Of a DNA stretch of 64,000 nt, positions 47,417 through 55,824 are shown piece after piece. This DNA is from an uncultured Pelagibacteraceae bacterium. GTDB lineage: Bacteria > Pseudomonadota > Alphaproteobacteria > Pelagibacterales > Pelagibacteraceae. A program made the position numbers and the translations under genes. The stretch spans positions 1 to 64,000 of the forward strand of contig CACFZK010000006.1 in the NCBI GenBank assembly GCA_902570785.1, in the 5' to 3' direction. Each line of letters opens with the position of its first letter. Within the stretch, counting starts at the first letter, position 1. Under the pieces are notes generated by a model. That model worked only from the letters and a program-made list of their open reading frames with translations. It had not been told where the DNA came from and did not search any database.

Positions 47417-47847
47417 TGCTAGAATTTTCAAATAAAAAAGATCAAGATAGTGTTGAGTTAATTAAAATAGTATCGTTGCTAATACATGCCGCAAAAATTG
47501 ACGAAAATTATACAGAAAAAGAAAAAGAGTTAATAAATAATTTTATAATTAACTTCACAAAAAAAAACCCTGGTATTCTTAAAAATAAAACCTCTTCACA
47601 AATTTTGATAGAGTCAGAAAAACAAGAAAAAGATTCAAACCATATTTTAGAATTTACAAGAGAAATAAAAAAAATGGATATAAAGATAAAAACTTTTGTT
47701 CTGGAAACTCTTTGGGAAATTGTATTGTCTGACAATAAATCTGGAATTTATGAAAGTAATTTAATTAGAAGAATTTGTGGTTTGCTTTATATTTCAGATA
47801 AAATAAGTGGTGAAATAAAATTGGGAGTAATGAGTAAAAAAAAATAA
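47416..47847 (+). CDS. TerB-like domain protein
   Basis: A 143-residue mostly helical protein with the TerB-like pattern [20 protein letters not shown] near residue 24 and [15 protein letters not shown] near 115, acidic residues that could bind metal. TerB proteins were named for tellurite resistance but many have other, unknown roles. It fills the place where related alphaproteobacteria often have an S4-domain RNA-binding protein between helicase and fdxA. It overlaps both neighbours by 1 nt (TAATG junctions), so it is translationally coupled. Confidence 0.7.
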   Translation: MLEFSNKKDQDSVELIKIVSLLIHAAKIDENYTEKEKELINNFIINFTKKNPGILKNKTSSQILIESEKQEKDSNHILEFTREIKKMDIKIKTFVLETLWEIVLSDNKSGIYESNLIRRICGLLYISDKISGEIKLGVMSKKK

Positions 47848-48188
47848 TGACATATTTTGTGAAAGATGAATGCGTTAAATGTAAGCTTATGGATTGTGTT
47901 GAGGTTTGTCCTGTAGATTGTTTTTATGAAGGAGAAAATATGTTAGTAATTGATCCTGATGAATGCATAGATTGTGGAGTTTGTGAACCTGAATGTCCTG
48001 TTGAAGCAATTGTTCCAGATACAACTTACCAAAAAGATGATAAGAGTAAGTGGTTAGAAATTAATAAAAAGTTTGCGAAGAAATGGCCAAATATTGTTAA
48101 AAAAAAAGACCCTCCAAAAGATTGGAAAAAATATGAGAATGAAAAAAATAAATATGAAAAATACTTTTCTGACAAACCGGGAGAATAA
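47847..48188 (+). CDS. fdxA: Ferredoxin FdxA (7Fe type)
   Basis: A 113-residue ferredoxin. The N-terminal cluster ligands are in [18 protein letters not shown] and [16 protein letters not shown], which give one 3Fe-4S and one 4Fe-4S cluster as in FdxA (ferredoxin II). The C-terminal extension of about 50 residues is lysine-rich ([20 protein letters not shown]), as in alphaproteobacterial FdxA. It is an electron carrier of unknown partner. The operon is helicase, TerB-like, fdxA, carD. Confidence 0.93.
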   Translation: MTYFVKDECVKCKLMDCVEVCPVDCFYEGENMLVIDPDECIDCGVCEPECPVEAIVPDTTYQKDDKSKWLEINKKFAKKWPNIVKKKDPPKDWKKYENEKNKYEKYFSDKPGE

Positions 48189-48190
48189 AA

Positions 48191-48832
48191 ATGGGTAGAA
48201 AAAAGAAGATAAAAAAAACAAAAATAGTCAAAAAGAAAAGTGAAAAAAAAATAAATCTGCCTGTTAAATCAACTTCGGCAGATCAAAAGGTAGAAATAAA
48301 GAAAATTAAAAAACAGCCAACAGAGAAAAAAATTTATAATATAAATGATTATGTGGTCTATCCAAAAGATGGGGTAGGTAAAATTGTGAGTGTTGAAAAG
48401 GCACTTATAGGTGGTATAGAAAGTCAAAATTATAAAATTGAAATATTAAAAGATAAATTGACACTTCAATTGCCAATTAATAAACAATCTCTTTTGAGAC
48501 CAATATGCTCAACTCATCAAATTAATAAGTGTGTTTCAATTCTTAAAAGCAAACCAAAAGTAAAAAGAACTATGTGGAGTAGAAGAGCACAAGAATATGA
48601 GCAAAAAATAAATTCTGGTAAAATTTATGAATTAGCAGAAGTGGTAAGGGACCTAAACAAAAATACAAATACTATTGCAGATCAATCTTACAGTGAAAGA
48701 CAATTATTCGAAAAAGCCTACGATAGATTGGAAAGTGAGTTTGAAGTAGTACTAAAAATTTCTCAAGAGGATGTTAAAAAAAGAATGGATAAAGCGCTAG
48801 GAAGGGAAGAAAAGCCTCAAGAAATGCAATAA
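48191..48832 (+). CDS. CarD-family transcription regulator with lysine-rich N-terminus
   Basis: A 213-residue protein. Residues 1-50 are a very lysine-rich tail (MGRKKKIKKTKIVKKK...). The CarD/CdnL RNA-polymerase-interacting domain begins at NINDYVVYPKDGVGKIVSVE near residue 51, and a helical C-terminal domain includes RTMWSRRAQEYEQKINSG. CarD-type proteins bind the RNA polymerase beta subunit and stabilise open complexes, especially at rRNA promoters. The lysine tail is absent in many relatives. It ends the operon, followed by a strong terminator. Confidence 0.88.
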   Translation: MGRKKKIKKTKIVKKKSEKKINLPVKSTSADQKVEIKKIKKQPTEKKIYNINDYVVYPKDGVGKIVSVEKALIGGIESQNYKIEILKDKLTLQLPINKQSLLRPICSTHQINKCVSILKSKPKVKRTMWSRRAQEYEQKINSGKIYELAEVVRDLNKNTNTIADQSYSERQLFEKAYDRLESEFEVVLKISQEDVKKRMDKALGREEKPQEMQ

Positions 48833-48835
48833 AAA

Positions 48836-48873
48836 AAAACGCTCTTTCCGTGAGATTTGGAAAGAGCGTTTTT
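48836..48873. terminator. Bidirectional Rho-independent terminator
   Basis: The inverted repeat CGCTCTTTCC / GGAAAGAGCG (10 bp, extended by A:T pairs to 14) has a 9-nt loop. On the plus strand T residues follow at 48869-48873. On the minus strand nine T residues follow (A run at 48831-48839). It closes the carD operon (4 nt after its stop) and, in reverse, the polybasic mini-gene that ends at 48886. Confidence 0.92.
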
Positions 48874-48885
48874 AGAGAAAACTAT

Positions 48886-48957
48886 TTATCTTCTTCTTCT
48901 TCTTTTTTTAGCTTTCTTCTTAGCCTTTTTTTTCTTTTTTTTACGTCTTTTAGCCAT
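48886..48957 (-). CDS. Polybasic micro-protein, 23 residues
   Basis: The ATG at 48957 is preceded by AAAAGGGAGATAACG, a good Shine-Dalgarno site (GGGAG, 6-7 nt spacing). The 23-residue product MAKRRKKKKKKAKKKAKKRR plus three more arginines contains only M, A, K and R, so the charge is about +19. It ends 13 nt before a terminator hairpin with a nine-T run on its own strand. Histone-like tails, DNA/RNA condensation or ribosome binding are plausible; no family is assigned. Low sequence complexity alone could mimic a gene, but the start and stop signals argue against chance. Confidence 0.6.
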   Translation of the reverse strand: MAKRRKKKKKKAKKKAKKRRRRR

Positions 48958-49164
48958 CGTTATCTCCCTTTTTTTTAAACAAATCGAAGTGATTCGTTAA
49001 TTGATTCAACTTTAAGTTTTTTTGAATAGATGTCAAACATAAACTAACTGGTTTTTTTTTAAAAAAAATAAAAAAAATATTTTTTTATCCAAATAAAAAA
49101 TAACTTAATAAAAGCAAGTAAAATCAACAGTTATTTAATTATTTTTTAGATTTAGAAATAATAA
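48958..49164. other. AT-rich intergenic, no gene recognised
   Basis: This 207-bp stretch between the polybasic ORF and the acyl-CoA ligase is nearly all A and T with long homopolymer runs. I see no ORF with a start signal, no tRNA and no strong hairpin. It must include the promoter of the polybasic ORF and the 3' untranslated part of the ligase mRNA. Confidence 0.6.
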
Positions 49165-50847
49165 TTAAAAATAAAGATTTTCTAAATCTTGTTTATACTT
49201 TTCAATAATTTTTTTTCTTTTTAATTTAAGTGTTGGAGTCATTAATCCGTTTTCAATTGTGAATTCTTCCTCAATTAACTTAAACTTTTTAATTTTTTCT
49301 ATTATTGACAACTGTTTATTAAAATTTTCGATAATACTTCTTATGGTTGAATCATTTTTATCTTTTTTTTCAACTACAATAAGTGCAACAAGATAATTTT
49401 TTTTATCTCCATAAACTAAACACTGTTTTATTTTTTCATCATTACAAATAGTATTTTCTATTTTGCTTGGTGAAATATTATCCCCACCATGATTAACAAT
49501 AATATCTTTTTTTCTATCAGTAATTTTTAAATATCCATTTAAATCTATCTCGCCAATATCGCCAGTATGTAGCCAACCGTTTTTTAATATTTCATTTGTT
49601 TCTTTTTCTTTATTCCAATATCCAAGCATTACATTTTCTCCTTTAACCAAAATTTCACCATCATCTGCTATTTTTACTTGATTTGTTTTAAAAGGGGGTC
49701 CTACAGTTTCAACTTTGATATGACCCGGCAAGTTACAGCTTACAACTGGCGATGTTTCTGTTAATCCATATCCTTGTAAAGTTGGAAGGCCAACTGCATT
49801 TAAAAATTCACCAACATTTTTATCAAGTGCCCCACCTCCTGAAACAAAAGCCTGTAAATTTCCACCAAACTGTTTTTGAATTTTTTTTCTCACTAAAATT
49901 TGACATATAAAATTTGTTAGTTTTTCATGAAACATTAATTTCTCATTATTTAATGTTTTTTTTCCTAATTTAATTGTTTCATTAATTAGCACTTTTTTAA
50001 GCCCAGATTGTTTATTTAAATTTACAGAAATTTTATTGTATAAATTTTGATAAAATCTCGGAACTGCTGTCATTATAGTGGGTTTTGCAATAGACATATT
50101 AGATAAAAGCTTTTCTAAGCTTTCTGCATAGAAAACTTTAGCCCCGAGTAATATTTGTATAAACTGAACAGCGTGCTCATAGGAATGTGAAAGAGGTAAC
50201 CAAGTTAAAAATACCGGGTTTCTTTTACTTACCAATGGTTTCAATAAATCGTAAGCACCTTCACAGTTGGCTAAGATACCTCCATGGCTTAAAATTACAC
50301 CTTTTGGATTGCCTGAAGTGCCGGATGTATAGATAATACAGGCTGGTGTATTTCGTTTTAAATTTTTATTTATTTTTTTTTGGAAGTCCTTTTCATTTAG
50401 TATATCTGATATTAATAAGCTTTGGGAATCGATTTTTTCAAAAGAAATAATTTTTTTCACTTCGGGATTAATAAAATTTTTTATTTTTTTAAATTGATTT
50501 TGATTTGAAACAATAATTAAAGAAGGCTTACAATCGTTTAAAATATATTCATAATCGTTTTCAGAATAAGTTGTGAATATTGGAACTGATATTCCGCCAG
50601 CATTCATTATAGCAATATCTGAAACTAGCCAGTAAGGTCTATTCTCTGAAAGTATTAGACATCTGTCTCCATCATTTATTAAAGATTTTATTTTGTGAGA
50701 AAGTTTAAAAATTCTAGTTGTAATATCTTCCCAATTGTAGGATGGTTTGTCAGGTTTCAGCCATTTTAAGAATGGTTTTTTTCCCTCAACTTCTTCTGAT
50801 TTTTTAAAGTATAACTCAACTAGGCTATTTATTTCCGATAATTTCAT
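49165..50847 (-). CDS. Long-chain fatty-acid-CoA ligase (AMP-forming)
   Basis: A 560-residue ANL superfamily enzyme. P-loop-like CIIYTSGTSGNPKGVILSHGG is near residue 170, the adenylate-binding LQGYGLTETSPVVSCN is near 365, and GWLHTGDIGEIDLNGYLKITDRKKD is near 425. It lacks the last lysine-rich stretch only if the C-domain is shorter than usual. It activates fatty acids to acyl-CoA for degradation or phospholipid use. Its ATG begins just 4 nt after the CCA of tRNA-Leu, an unusual junction. Confidence 0.9.
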   Translation of the reverse strand: MKLSEINSLVELYFKKSEEVEGKKPFLKWLKPDKPSYNWEDITTRIFKLSHKIKSLINDGDRCLILSENRPYWLVSDIAIMNAGGISVPIFTTYSENDYEYILNDCKPSLIIVSNQNQFKKIKNFINPEVKKIISFEKIDSQSLLISDILNEKDFQKKINKNLKRNTPACIIYTSGTSGNPKGVILSHGGILANCEGAYDLLKPLVSKRNPVFLTWLPLSHSYEHAVQFIQILLGAKVFYAESLEKLLSNMSIAKPTIMTAVPRFYQNLYNKISVNLNKQSGLKKVLINETIKLGKKTLNNEKLMFHEKLTNFICQILVRKKIQKQFGGNLQAFVSGGGALDKNVGEFLNAVGLPTLQGYGLTETSPVVSCNLPGHIKVETVGPPFKTNQVKIADDGEILVKGENVMLGYWNKEKETNEILKNGWLHTGDIGEIDLNGYLKITDRKKDIIVNHGGDNISPSKIENTICNDEKIKQCLVYGDKKNYLVALIVVEKKDKNDSTIRSIIENFNKQLSIIEKIKKFKLIEEEFTIENGLMTPTLKLKRKKIIEKYKQDLENLYF

Positions 50848-50851
50848 TATT

Positions 50852-50938
50852 TGGTGGGCGAAGAGAGACTCGAACTCTCAAGGTATTGCTACCATTGGAT
50901 TTTGAGTCCAACGCGTCTACCAGTTCCACCATTCGCCC
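50852..50938 (-). tRNA. tRNA-Leu (CAA)
   Basis: Read on the minus strand: acceptor GGGCGAA/TTCGCCC, D arm, anticodon stem-loop TTGGA-CTCAAAA-TCCAA (anticodon CAA), a long variable arm, T loop AGTTCGAGT and encoded CCA. It decodes TTG, a frequent leucine codon in AT-rich genomes. The acyl-CoA ligase start codon follows the CCA after only 4 nt. Confidence 0.95.
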
Positions 50939-51003
50939 ACACCCCCTAATTTATCTTTGTACAAACATTATCTTTTGAATTAATTTACTTAGCAACATAA
51001 AAA

Positions 51004-51600
51004 ATGATAAAAAAAATATACGATAAATGTGTGGCTTGGGCTGGACACAGATATGCAAAGCCTCTTTTAGCTTTTGAATCTTTTATTGAAAGTTCATTTT
51101 TTCCAATACCGCCAGATGTAATGATAATTCCAATGGTAGTTGCAAAAAAAAATGAATTTCTTCATATAGCATTAGTAGCTACAATTTTTTCTGTATTAGG
51201 TGCACTTTTTGGATATTTAATTGGTTATGTTTTTTTTAATGAGATAGGTGTTAAAATATTTGAACTTTATGGATATGAAGATCCTAATTTCTTAAAAGAT
51301 AAATTTTCAACAAAAGGTGGTTTTTTTTCTTGGTTGGGAATTCTTGTGACTGCTGGTTTTACTCCATTGCCATTTAAACTTTTGACTATTTCGAGTGGTT
51401 TTATTCATTTTAATTTAATTTTTTTTATAATAATTTGTGTTCTAACAAGAGGATCGAGATTTTTTTTAGTGGCATTTTTAACTTATAAATTTGGTCAAAA
51501 ATTTGGGCCTTTCCTTGAAAAGGAAGGTGCTAAGTGGTCGGTTATTATAACTATTTTTGTTCTGGTTACAGCAGGTGGATTTTATTTCTTATTAAAGTAA
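51004..51600 (+). CDS. DedA/YqaA-family membrane protein
   Basis: A 198-residue membrane protein of the SNARE-associated/DedA fold. It carries FESFIESSFFPIPPDVMIIPMV and the later GFTPLPFKLLTISSG, which match the YqaA branch. DedA proteins are flippases or transport-linked membrane proteins; undecaprenyl phosphate or phosphatidylethanolamine are the best-known lipid substrates. It is followed after 3 nt by dsbB, so they are one operon. Confidence 0.85.
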   Translation: MIKKIYDKCVAWAGHRYAKPLLAFESFIESSFFPIPPDVMIIPMVVAKKNEFLHIALVATIFSVLGALFGYLIGYVFFNEIGVKIFELYGYEDPNFLKDKFSTKGGFFSWLGILVTAGFTPLPFKLLTISSGFIHFNLIFFIIICVLTRGSRFFLVAFLTYKFGQKFGPFLEKEGAKWSVIITIFVLVTAGGFYFLLK

Positions 51601-51603
51601 AAA

Positions 51604-52086
51604 ATGGAAAAAAATTTTAACAAAATTTTATTGGCTATTTTAGCATTTTCAATACTATCAATTTTTTCTGCTTATTTTATTGAATATGTTTTAGGTCATA
51701 AACCTTGTAAACTTTGTTTATATCAAAGATATCCTTATTTTGTGTCCGTTTTTTTAATTCTTAATATTCTCGTTTTAAAAAAATATGTAAAATTAATTTT
51801 ATTAACTCTTGCTTTAGTGTCTTTTTTTGGATCGGTAATTGCATTTTATCATTTTGGTATTGAACAAGGTTTTTTCAATGAGGCACTGATTTGCGAAGCT
51901 AAAAATTTTGAAAATAATTTGAGTAAAGATGAATTATTAAAAAGTCTTAGCGAAAATACTATAAGTTGCAAAACGGTCACTTTTAGAGTTTTTGGCCTAT
52001 CGCTTGCTTCAATAAATACTGTTTTATCATTTATATTATTCGGTATATTTGTGAAATTGTATAAAAATTATGAAAGAAACAAATAA
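51604..52086 (+). CDS. dsbB: Disulfide bond formation protein DsbB
   Basis: A 160-residue membrane protein with four helices. The first periplasmic cysteine pair is in GHKPCKLCLYQRYPYF near residue 36, and the second is in the loop with EALICEAKNF and TISCKTVTF (Cys about 99 and 121). It reoxidises periplasmic DsbA and passes electrons to ubiquinone. It overlaps coq7 downstream by 17 nt, linking it to quinone synthesis. No DsbA gene is in the window. Confidence 0.85.
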   Translation: MEKNFNKILLAILAFSILSIFSAYFIEYVLGHKPCKLCLYQRYPYFVSVFLILNILVLKKYVKLILLTLALVSFFGSVIAFYHFGIEQGFFNEALICEAKNFENNLSKDELLKSLSENTISCKTVTFRVFGLSLASINTVLSFILFGIFVKLYKNYERNK

Positions 52087-52603
52087 AAAAACTCTAGAAG
52101 AAATTATAAGAGTAGATCATGCTGGGGAAAGAGGCGCTGTTAAGATTTATGAAGGCCAGCTGCTTGCTTTAAACACTTTTAGAAAAGACGAAAAATTAAA
52201 AAAGTTGATTGAAGATATGAAAGAACATGAAAAAGAGCATTTTGAATATTTTGAAAAAGAAATACAAAAGAGAAATATTAAGCCAACAATATTTTTGCCC
52301 CTTTGGGACTTGCTGGGTGTAACACTTGGATTTGGTACAACATTACTTGGCCAAAAAGCTGCTATGCTTTGTACTGCATCAGTCGAAGAGGTTATATGTG
52401 ATCATTACAAAGACCAATTGGATAAGCTTGGGGATGATGAAAAAGAATTAAAAAAATCAATAAAAAAATTCAGAGAAGACGAAGATGATCATAAAAACAT
52501 TGCTTATGATGAAGGGGCAACTAAAAAAGGTCTTTATTCTGTTCTCGACAAAGTAATTCAAAATACATCTAAAATTGCTATTAAAGTTTCTGAGAAAATT
52601 TAA
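52070..52603 (+). CDS. coq7: Demethoxyubiquinone hydroxylase COQ7
   Basis: A 177-residue di-iron protein. RVDHAGERGAVKIYEGQL is the COQ7 opening and carries the first Glu ligand. EHEKEHFEYFEKEI and ASVEEVICDHYKDQL hold the other Glu and His ligands, and REDEDDHKNIAYDEGA closes the site. It performs the C6 hydroxylation in ubiquinone synthesis. Its start is inside the end of dsbB and its stop abuts the HNH gene of the opposite strand. Confidence 0.95.
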   Translation: MKETNKKTLEEIIRVDHAGERGAVKIYEGQLLALNTFRKDEKLKKLIEDMKEHEKEHFEYFEKEIQKRNIKPTIFLPLWDLLGVTLGFGTTLLGQKAAMLCTASVEEVICDHYKDQLDKLGDDEKELKKSIKKFREDEDDHKNIAYDEGATKKGLYSVLDKVIQNTSKIAIKVSEKI

Positions 52604-53173
52604 TTAAGGTTCTAATTCAATATCCCAATATAAATAGTCCATCCAACTTTCATGTAAAAAATTTGGCGGGAAGTTTCTTCCATTTTTATGAAGATCATCA
52701 ACAGTTGGAATAAATGGTTTTCTTTTTAATCTTAAATCACATTTGCTATAAAGTTTTCCTCCTTTTTTGACATTGCAGGTAGAACAAGCGGTGACAACAT
52801 TCTGCCAGTCAGTTTTTCCACCTTTGGATTTTGGAAGCAAATGGTCAAAGGTAAGGTCTTTTTTGTCACCACAATACTGACACGTAAATTTATCTCTAAG
52901 AAAAACATTGAAACGTGTAAAATTTGGATTTTCAGAAGGTTTTATAAAACTTTTTAATGCGATTACGCTTGGCAATTCCATTTCGAATGATGGGCTCCTA
53001 ACTTTCCTTTTGTATCTTGAAACAATACTAACTCTATTTAAAAAAACAGATTTTACTGCATCCTGCCAACACCATAAAGATAGTGGATAATAACTTAATG
53101 GTCTGAAATCAGCATTCAAAACTAGTGCTGGACATTTTTCTAATGGAATTTTTTCACTCGAACTAATTATCAT
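52604..53173 (-). CDS. HNH endonuclease-family protein
   Basis: A 189-residue protein. The N-terminal half starts CPALVLNADFRPLSYYPLSL, typical of a widespread alphaproteobacterial HNH protein. The C-terminal HNH domain has RDKFTCQYCGDKKDLTFDHL and GGKTDWQNVVTACSTCNVKKG, including the two zinc CxxC pairs and the catalytic His. No partner restriction or mobile genes are adjacent, so a housekeeping role is more likely than a homing or phage one. Confidence 0.85.
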   Translation of the reverse strand: MIISSSEKIPLEKCPALVLNADFRPLSYYPLSLWCWQDAVKSVFLNRVSIVSRYKRKVRSPSFEMELPSVIALKSFIKPSENPNFTRFNVFLRDKFTCQYCGDKKDLTFDHLLPKSKGGKTDWQNVVTACSTCNVKKGGKLYSKCDLRLKRKPFIPTVDDLHKNGRNFPPNFLHESWMDYLYWDIELEP

Positions 53174-53239
53174 GATTAATGCTAACTTATGAAAACGAAA
53201 TTATCAAGTTATAAATTTGTTACACTTTATCAATCAATA

Positions 53240-53887
53240 TTATAAATTATTTTTTAAAAATTCCAAACCAATGCTCAACCCTTCTGTAGGTATGCGATGT
53301 TCACAATTTTGAAAAATTTTTGTATTTATTTTAATATTTTTGTTAATAAAAAATTCTTTGGATGCTAAAAAATTATCAATAGGCACAACCTGATCAATAT
53401 CACCATGCATCAAATAAATTTCTGGATTTGAAACTATATTTTTATCTAAATGTTCTTGATTAATAATTTTACCAGAATAACCAATTACGCAACCAACTGA
53501 GTCTTTTCTTTTCAATGCTGTTTGTAATGATATCATACATCCCTGACTAAAGCCTACCAAGGCAATTTTTTTTGCACTAATGTTATTTATTTGTATAACT
53601 TCAGCAATAAAATTATTTAATTTATTTTCTGCAATTAAAGATTTTGAGAGAATTTCCTCAGGAGTTTGATCCATTAGATCAAACCATTGGAAACCAGAGG
53701 AATTTACTTTGCATATTTCTGGTGCATCCGGACATAAAAATAAAGTCTTAGGTAAAAAATTTTTCCAGTAATTAGCAACAATAGAGATATCTTTACCATC
53801 TCCTCCGTAACCATGGCACAGGACAACTGCACTTTCCGGTGACTCAATTGGATTAACAATTTTTGTATTTAAAGAATATTTCATCAC
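53240..53887 (-). CDS. Alpha/beta hydrolase, carboxylesterase/phospholipase family
   Basis: A 215-residue serine hydrolase. It has SAVVLCHGYGGDGKD near residue 20, the nucleophile IALVGFSQGCMISLQTAL near 108, Asp in LMHGDIDQVVPIDNF near 155 and His in NCEHRIPTEG near 200. This is the acyl-protein thioesterase/YpfH type. It hydrolyses esters of unknown identity. It is spaced 8 nt from the TlpA-like gene and is probably in one operon. Confidence 0.85.
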   Translation of the reverse strand: MMKYSLNTKIVNPIESPESAVVLCHGYGGDGKDISIVANYWKNFLPKTLFLCPDAPEICKVNSSGFQWFDLMDQTPEEILSKSLIAENKLNNFIAEVIQINNISAKKIALVGFSQGCMISLQTALKRKDSVGCVIGYSGKIINQEHLDKNIVSNPEIYLMHGDIDQVVPIDNFLASKEFFINKNIKINTKIFQNCEHRIPTEGLSIGLEFLKNNL

Positions 53888-53895
53888 TTATAGAC

Positions 53896-54411
53896 CTACA
53901 TGAAATTGTTAATCCATTCTATAAATTTTTTGTCCTCAAAATTAATATCTCCAATAATTCTAGCAAATTCATTTCCTTCCTTATTTAACAAAATAGTTGT
54001 CGGAACTCCTCTAAGCTTAAATTGTTTAGTTAAATCAAATTCTGGATCAAAATAAATTTTAAGATTTTTTAAATTTAAATCTTGATAAAATTTTCTAGTC
54101 TTATCTTTATTGGGTTTTTCTAAGTTAACTGGATAAATAAGTATATCTTTGTTTAAAGTACTAAAATTATCTAATGAGGGCATTTCTTTTCTACAAGGTT
54201 CACACCAAGTCGCCCAAAAATTTATTACCTTAATCTTGCCATCATTTTTATTAACTTCGATATCTTTGAGGTAAAAATCCTTAAATTTTACTTGGGAAAC
54301 TTGTAATGGATTTTTATGAAGAACTATATTATTGAATGGTAATGGTTCAGCTGCAATTGAGAAATTGAATTTGAAAAAAACTAATAATATTAAAAACTTT
54401 AAAATATTCAT
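53896..54411 (-). CDS. TlpA/ResA-like periplasmic thioredoxin
   Basis: A 171-residue protein with a signal peptide (LKFLILLVFFKFNFSIAAEP) and the active-site FWATWCEPCRKEMPSLDNF near residue 70, plus the cis-Pro region RGVPTTILLNKEGNEFARI near 135. It would reduce or exchange disulfides in periplasmic proteins such as c-type cytochrome apoproteins. It is divergent from argH with only 24 nt between the start codons; this tlpA-argH arrangement recurs in alphaproteobacteria. Confidence 0.86.
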   Translation of the reverse strand: MNILKFLILLVFFKFNFSIAAEPLPFNNIVLHKNPLQVSQVKFKDFYLKDIEVNKNDGKIKVINFWATWCEPCRKEMPSLDNFSTLNKDILIYPVNLEKPNKDKTRKFYQDLNLKNLKIYFDPEFDLTKQFKLRGVPTTILLNKEGNEFARIIGDINFEDKKFIEWINNFM

Positions 54412-54435
54412 ATTTGAATAGGTTTAACATACAAA

Positions 54436-55824
54436 ATGAAAAATAAAAATAAGACTGTTTGGTCAAATAGATTCGGGAAAACTAATTCCAAAAATTTTCA
54501 AAGAATTGGTTCATCTATTAATGTTGATAAAAGACTTTATAACGAGGATATTCAGGCATCGATTGTTCATGTGCAAATGCTAACAAAGAAAAAAATAATT
54601 CCAAAAAGTGATGGAATTAAAATAATAAAAGGATTAAAAAAAATTAAATCTGAAATCGATAAAAATAAATTTAAATTTAAAGTAGAGTTTGAAGATATCC
54701 ATCAAAATATTGAAAAGAGACTTTTTAAAATTATTGGTGACTCCGCAGGTTATTTACATACTGCAAGATCAAGAAATGATCAAGTTGTAACAGATTTTAA
54801 AATATGGGTCAGAAAAGCTTCGTTAGATATAAATGAAACTATTAATTCGTTACTCAAATCTCTTTTAAAAAAAGCATCTAGAAATATTGACACTGTTATG
54901 CCTGGATTCACTCATTTGAAGAACGCACAACCAATTTCTTTTGCTCATTATCTGCTCGCTTATGTAGAGATGCTTTATAGAGATAAAAAAAGATTTAAAA
55001 ACAATATAATTTTGATTGATGAATGTCCTTTGGGATCTGCGGCTTTAGCTGGAACCTCATTCAATATTGATAGAAATTACACTGCTAAAAAACTTGGTTT
55101 TAAAAAACCTACTGGTAACTCTATTGACGCAGTTTCTGATAGAGATTTTGCTATAGACTTTTTGTCTGCATCTGCCACATGTGCAATGCATTTATCTAGA
55201 TTAGCTGAAGATTTTATAATCTTTAATTCAGAAGCTTTTAGTTTTATTGAATTTACAGATAAGGTTCTAACAGGTTCATCGATAATGCCGCAGAAAAAGA
55301 ATCCAGACCCTGCTGAATTAATAAGAGGGAGAACAGCAATAAATTATGGAAATTTAAATTCTATGCTCACAATAATGAAGGGTTTGCCAATTTCTTATTA
55401 TAAAGACTTACAAGATGATAAAGAGTTAGTTTTTGATAGTTTTGATACTTTGAAAGATAGTTTGTCGATGTCTATCGAGCTTATCGATAATTTAAATACA
55501 AAAAAAAATAATATGAAAAATATGGCTCAAAGAGGTTATACAACTGCAACTGATTTTGCTGACTATTTAGCTCAGAAAAAAAATCTGCCTTTTAGAAAGG
55601 GCTATGCTATATCCTCAAAACTAGTAAATTATGCTGAGAGAAAAAAAATAAGATTGGATCAACTTTCTTTGAAAGAGATAAATAAATTTATTAAAAATAC
55701 TAAAATAAATATTCCAAAAATATTTGATGTAGTGAATTCAATGAATTCAAAGACCTCATATGGAGGCACATCAACAAAAAATATAAAAAAAATGATTAAA
55801 CAATATAAATCTTACTTAAGATAA
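54436..55824 (+). CDS. argH: Argininosuccinate lyase
   Basis: A 462-residue enzyme of the fumarase/aspartase superfamily. It has the signature segments TARSRNDQVVTDF near residue 112 and the catalytic loop TGSSIMPQKKNPDPAELIRG near 280. It splits argininosuccinate into arginine and fumarate, the last step of arginine synthesis. It overlaps the following small lipoprotein gene (TAATG junction) and shares an alphaproteobacterial argH-lptM-lysA context. Confidence 0.96.
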   Translation: MKNKNKTVWSNRFGKTNSKNFQRIGSSINVDKRLYNEDIQASIVHVQMLTKKKIIPKSDGIKIIKGLKKIKSEIDKNKFKFKVEFEDIHQNIEKRLFKIIGDSAGYLHTARSRNDQVVTDFKIWVRKASLDINETINSLLKSLLKKASRNIDTVMPGFTHLKNAQPISFAHYLLAYVEMLYRDKKRFKNNIILIDECPLGSAALAGTSFNIDRNYTAKKLGFKKPTGNSIDAVSDRDFAIDFLSASATCAMHLSRLAEDFIIFNSEAFSFIEFTDKVLTGSSIMPQKKNPDPAELIRGRTAINYGNLNSMLTIMKGLPISYYKDLQDDKELVFDSFDTLKDSLSMSIELIDNLNTKKNNMKNMAQRGYTTATDFADYLAQKKNLPFRKGYAISSKLVNYAERKKIRLDQLSLKEINKFIKNTKINIPKIFDVVNSMNSKTSYGGTSTKNIKKMIKQYKSYLR

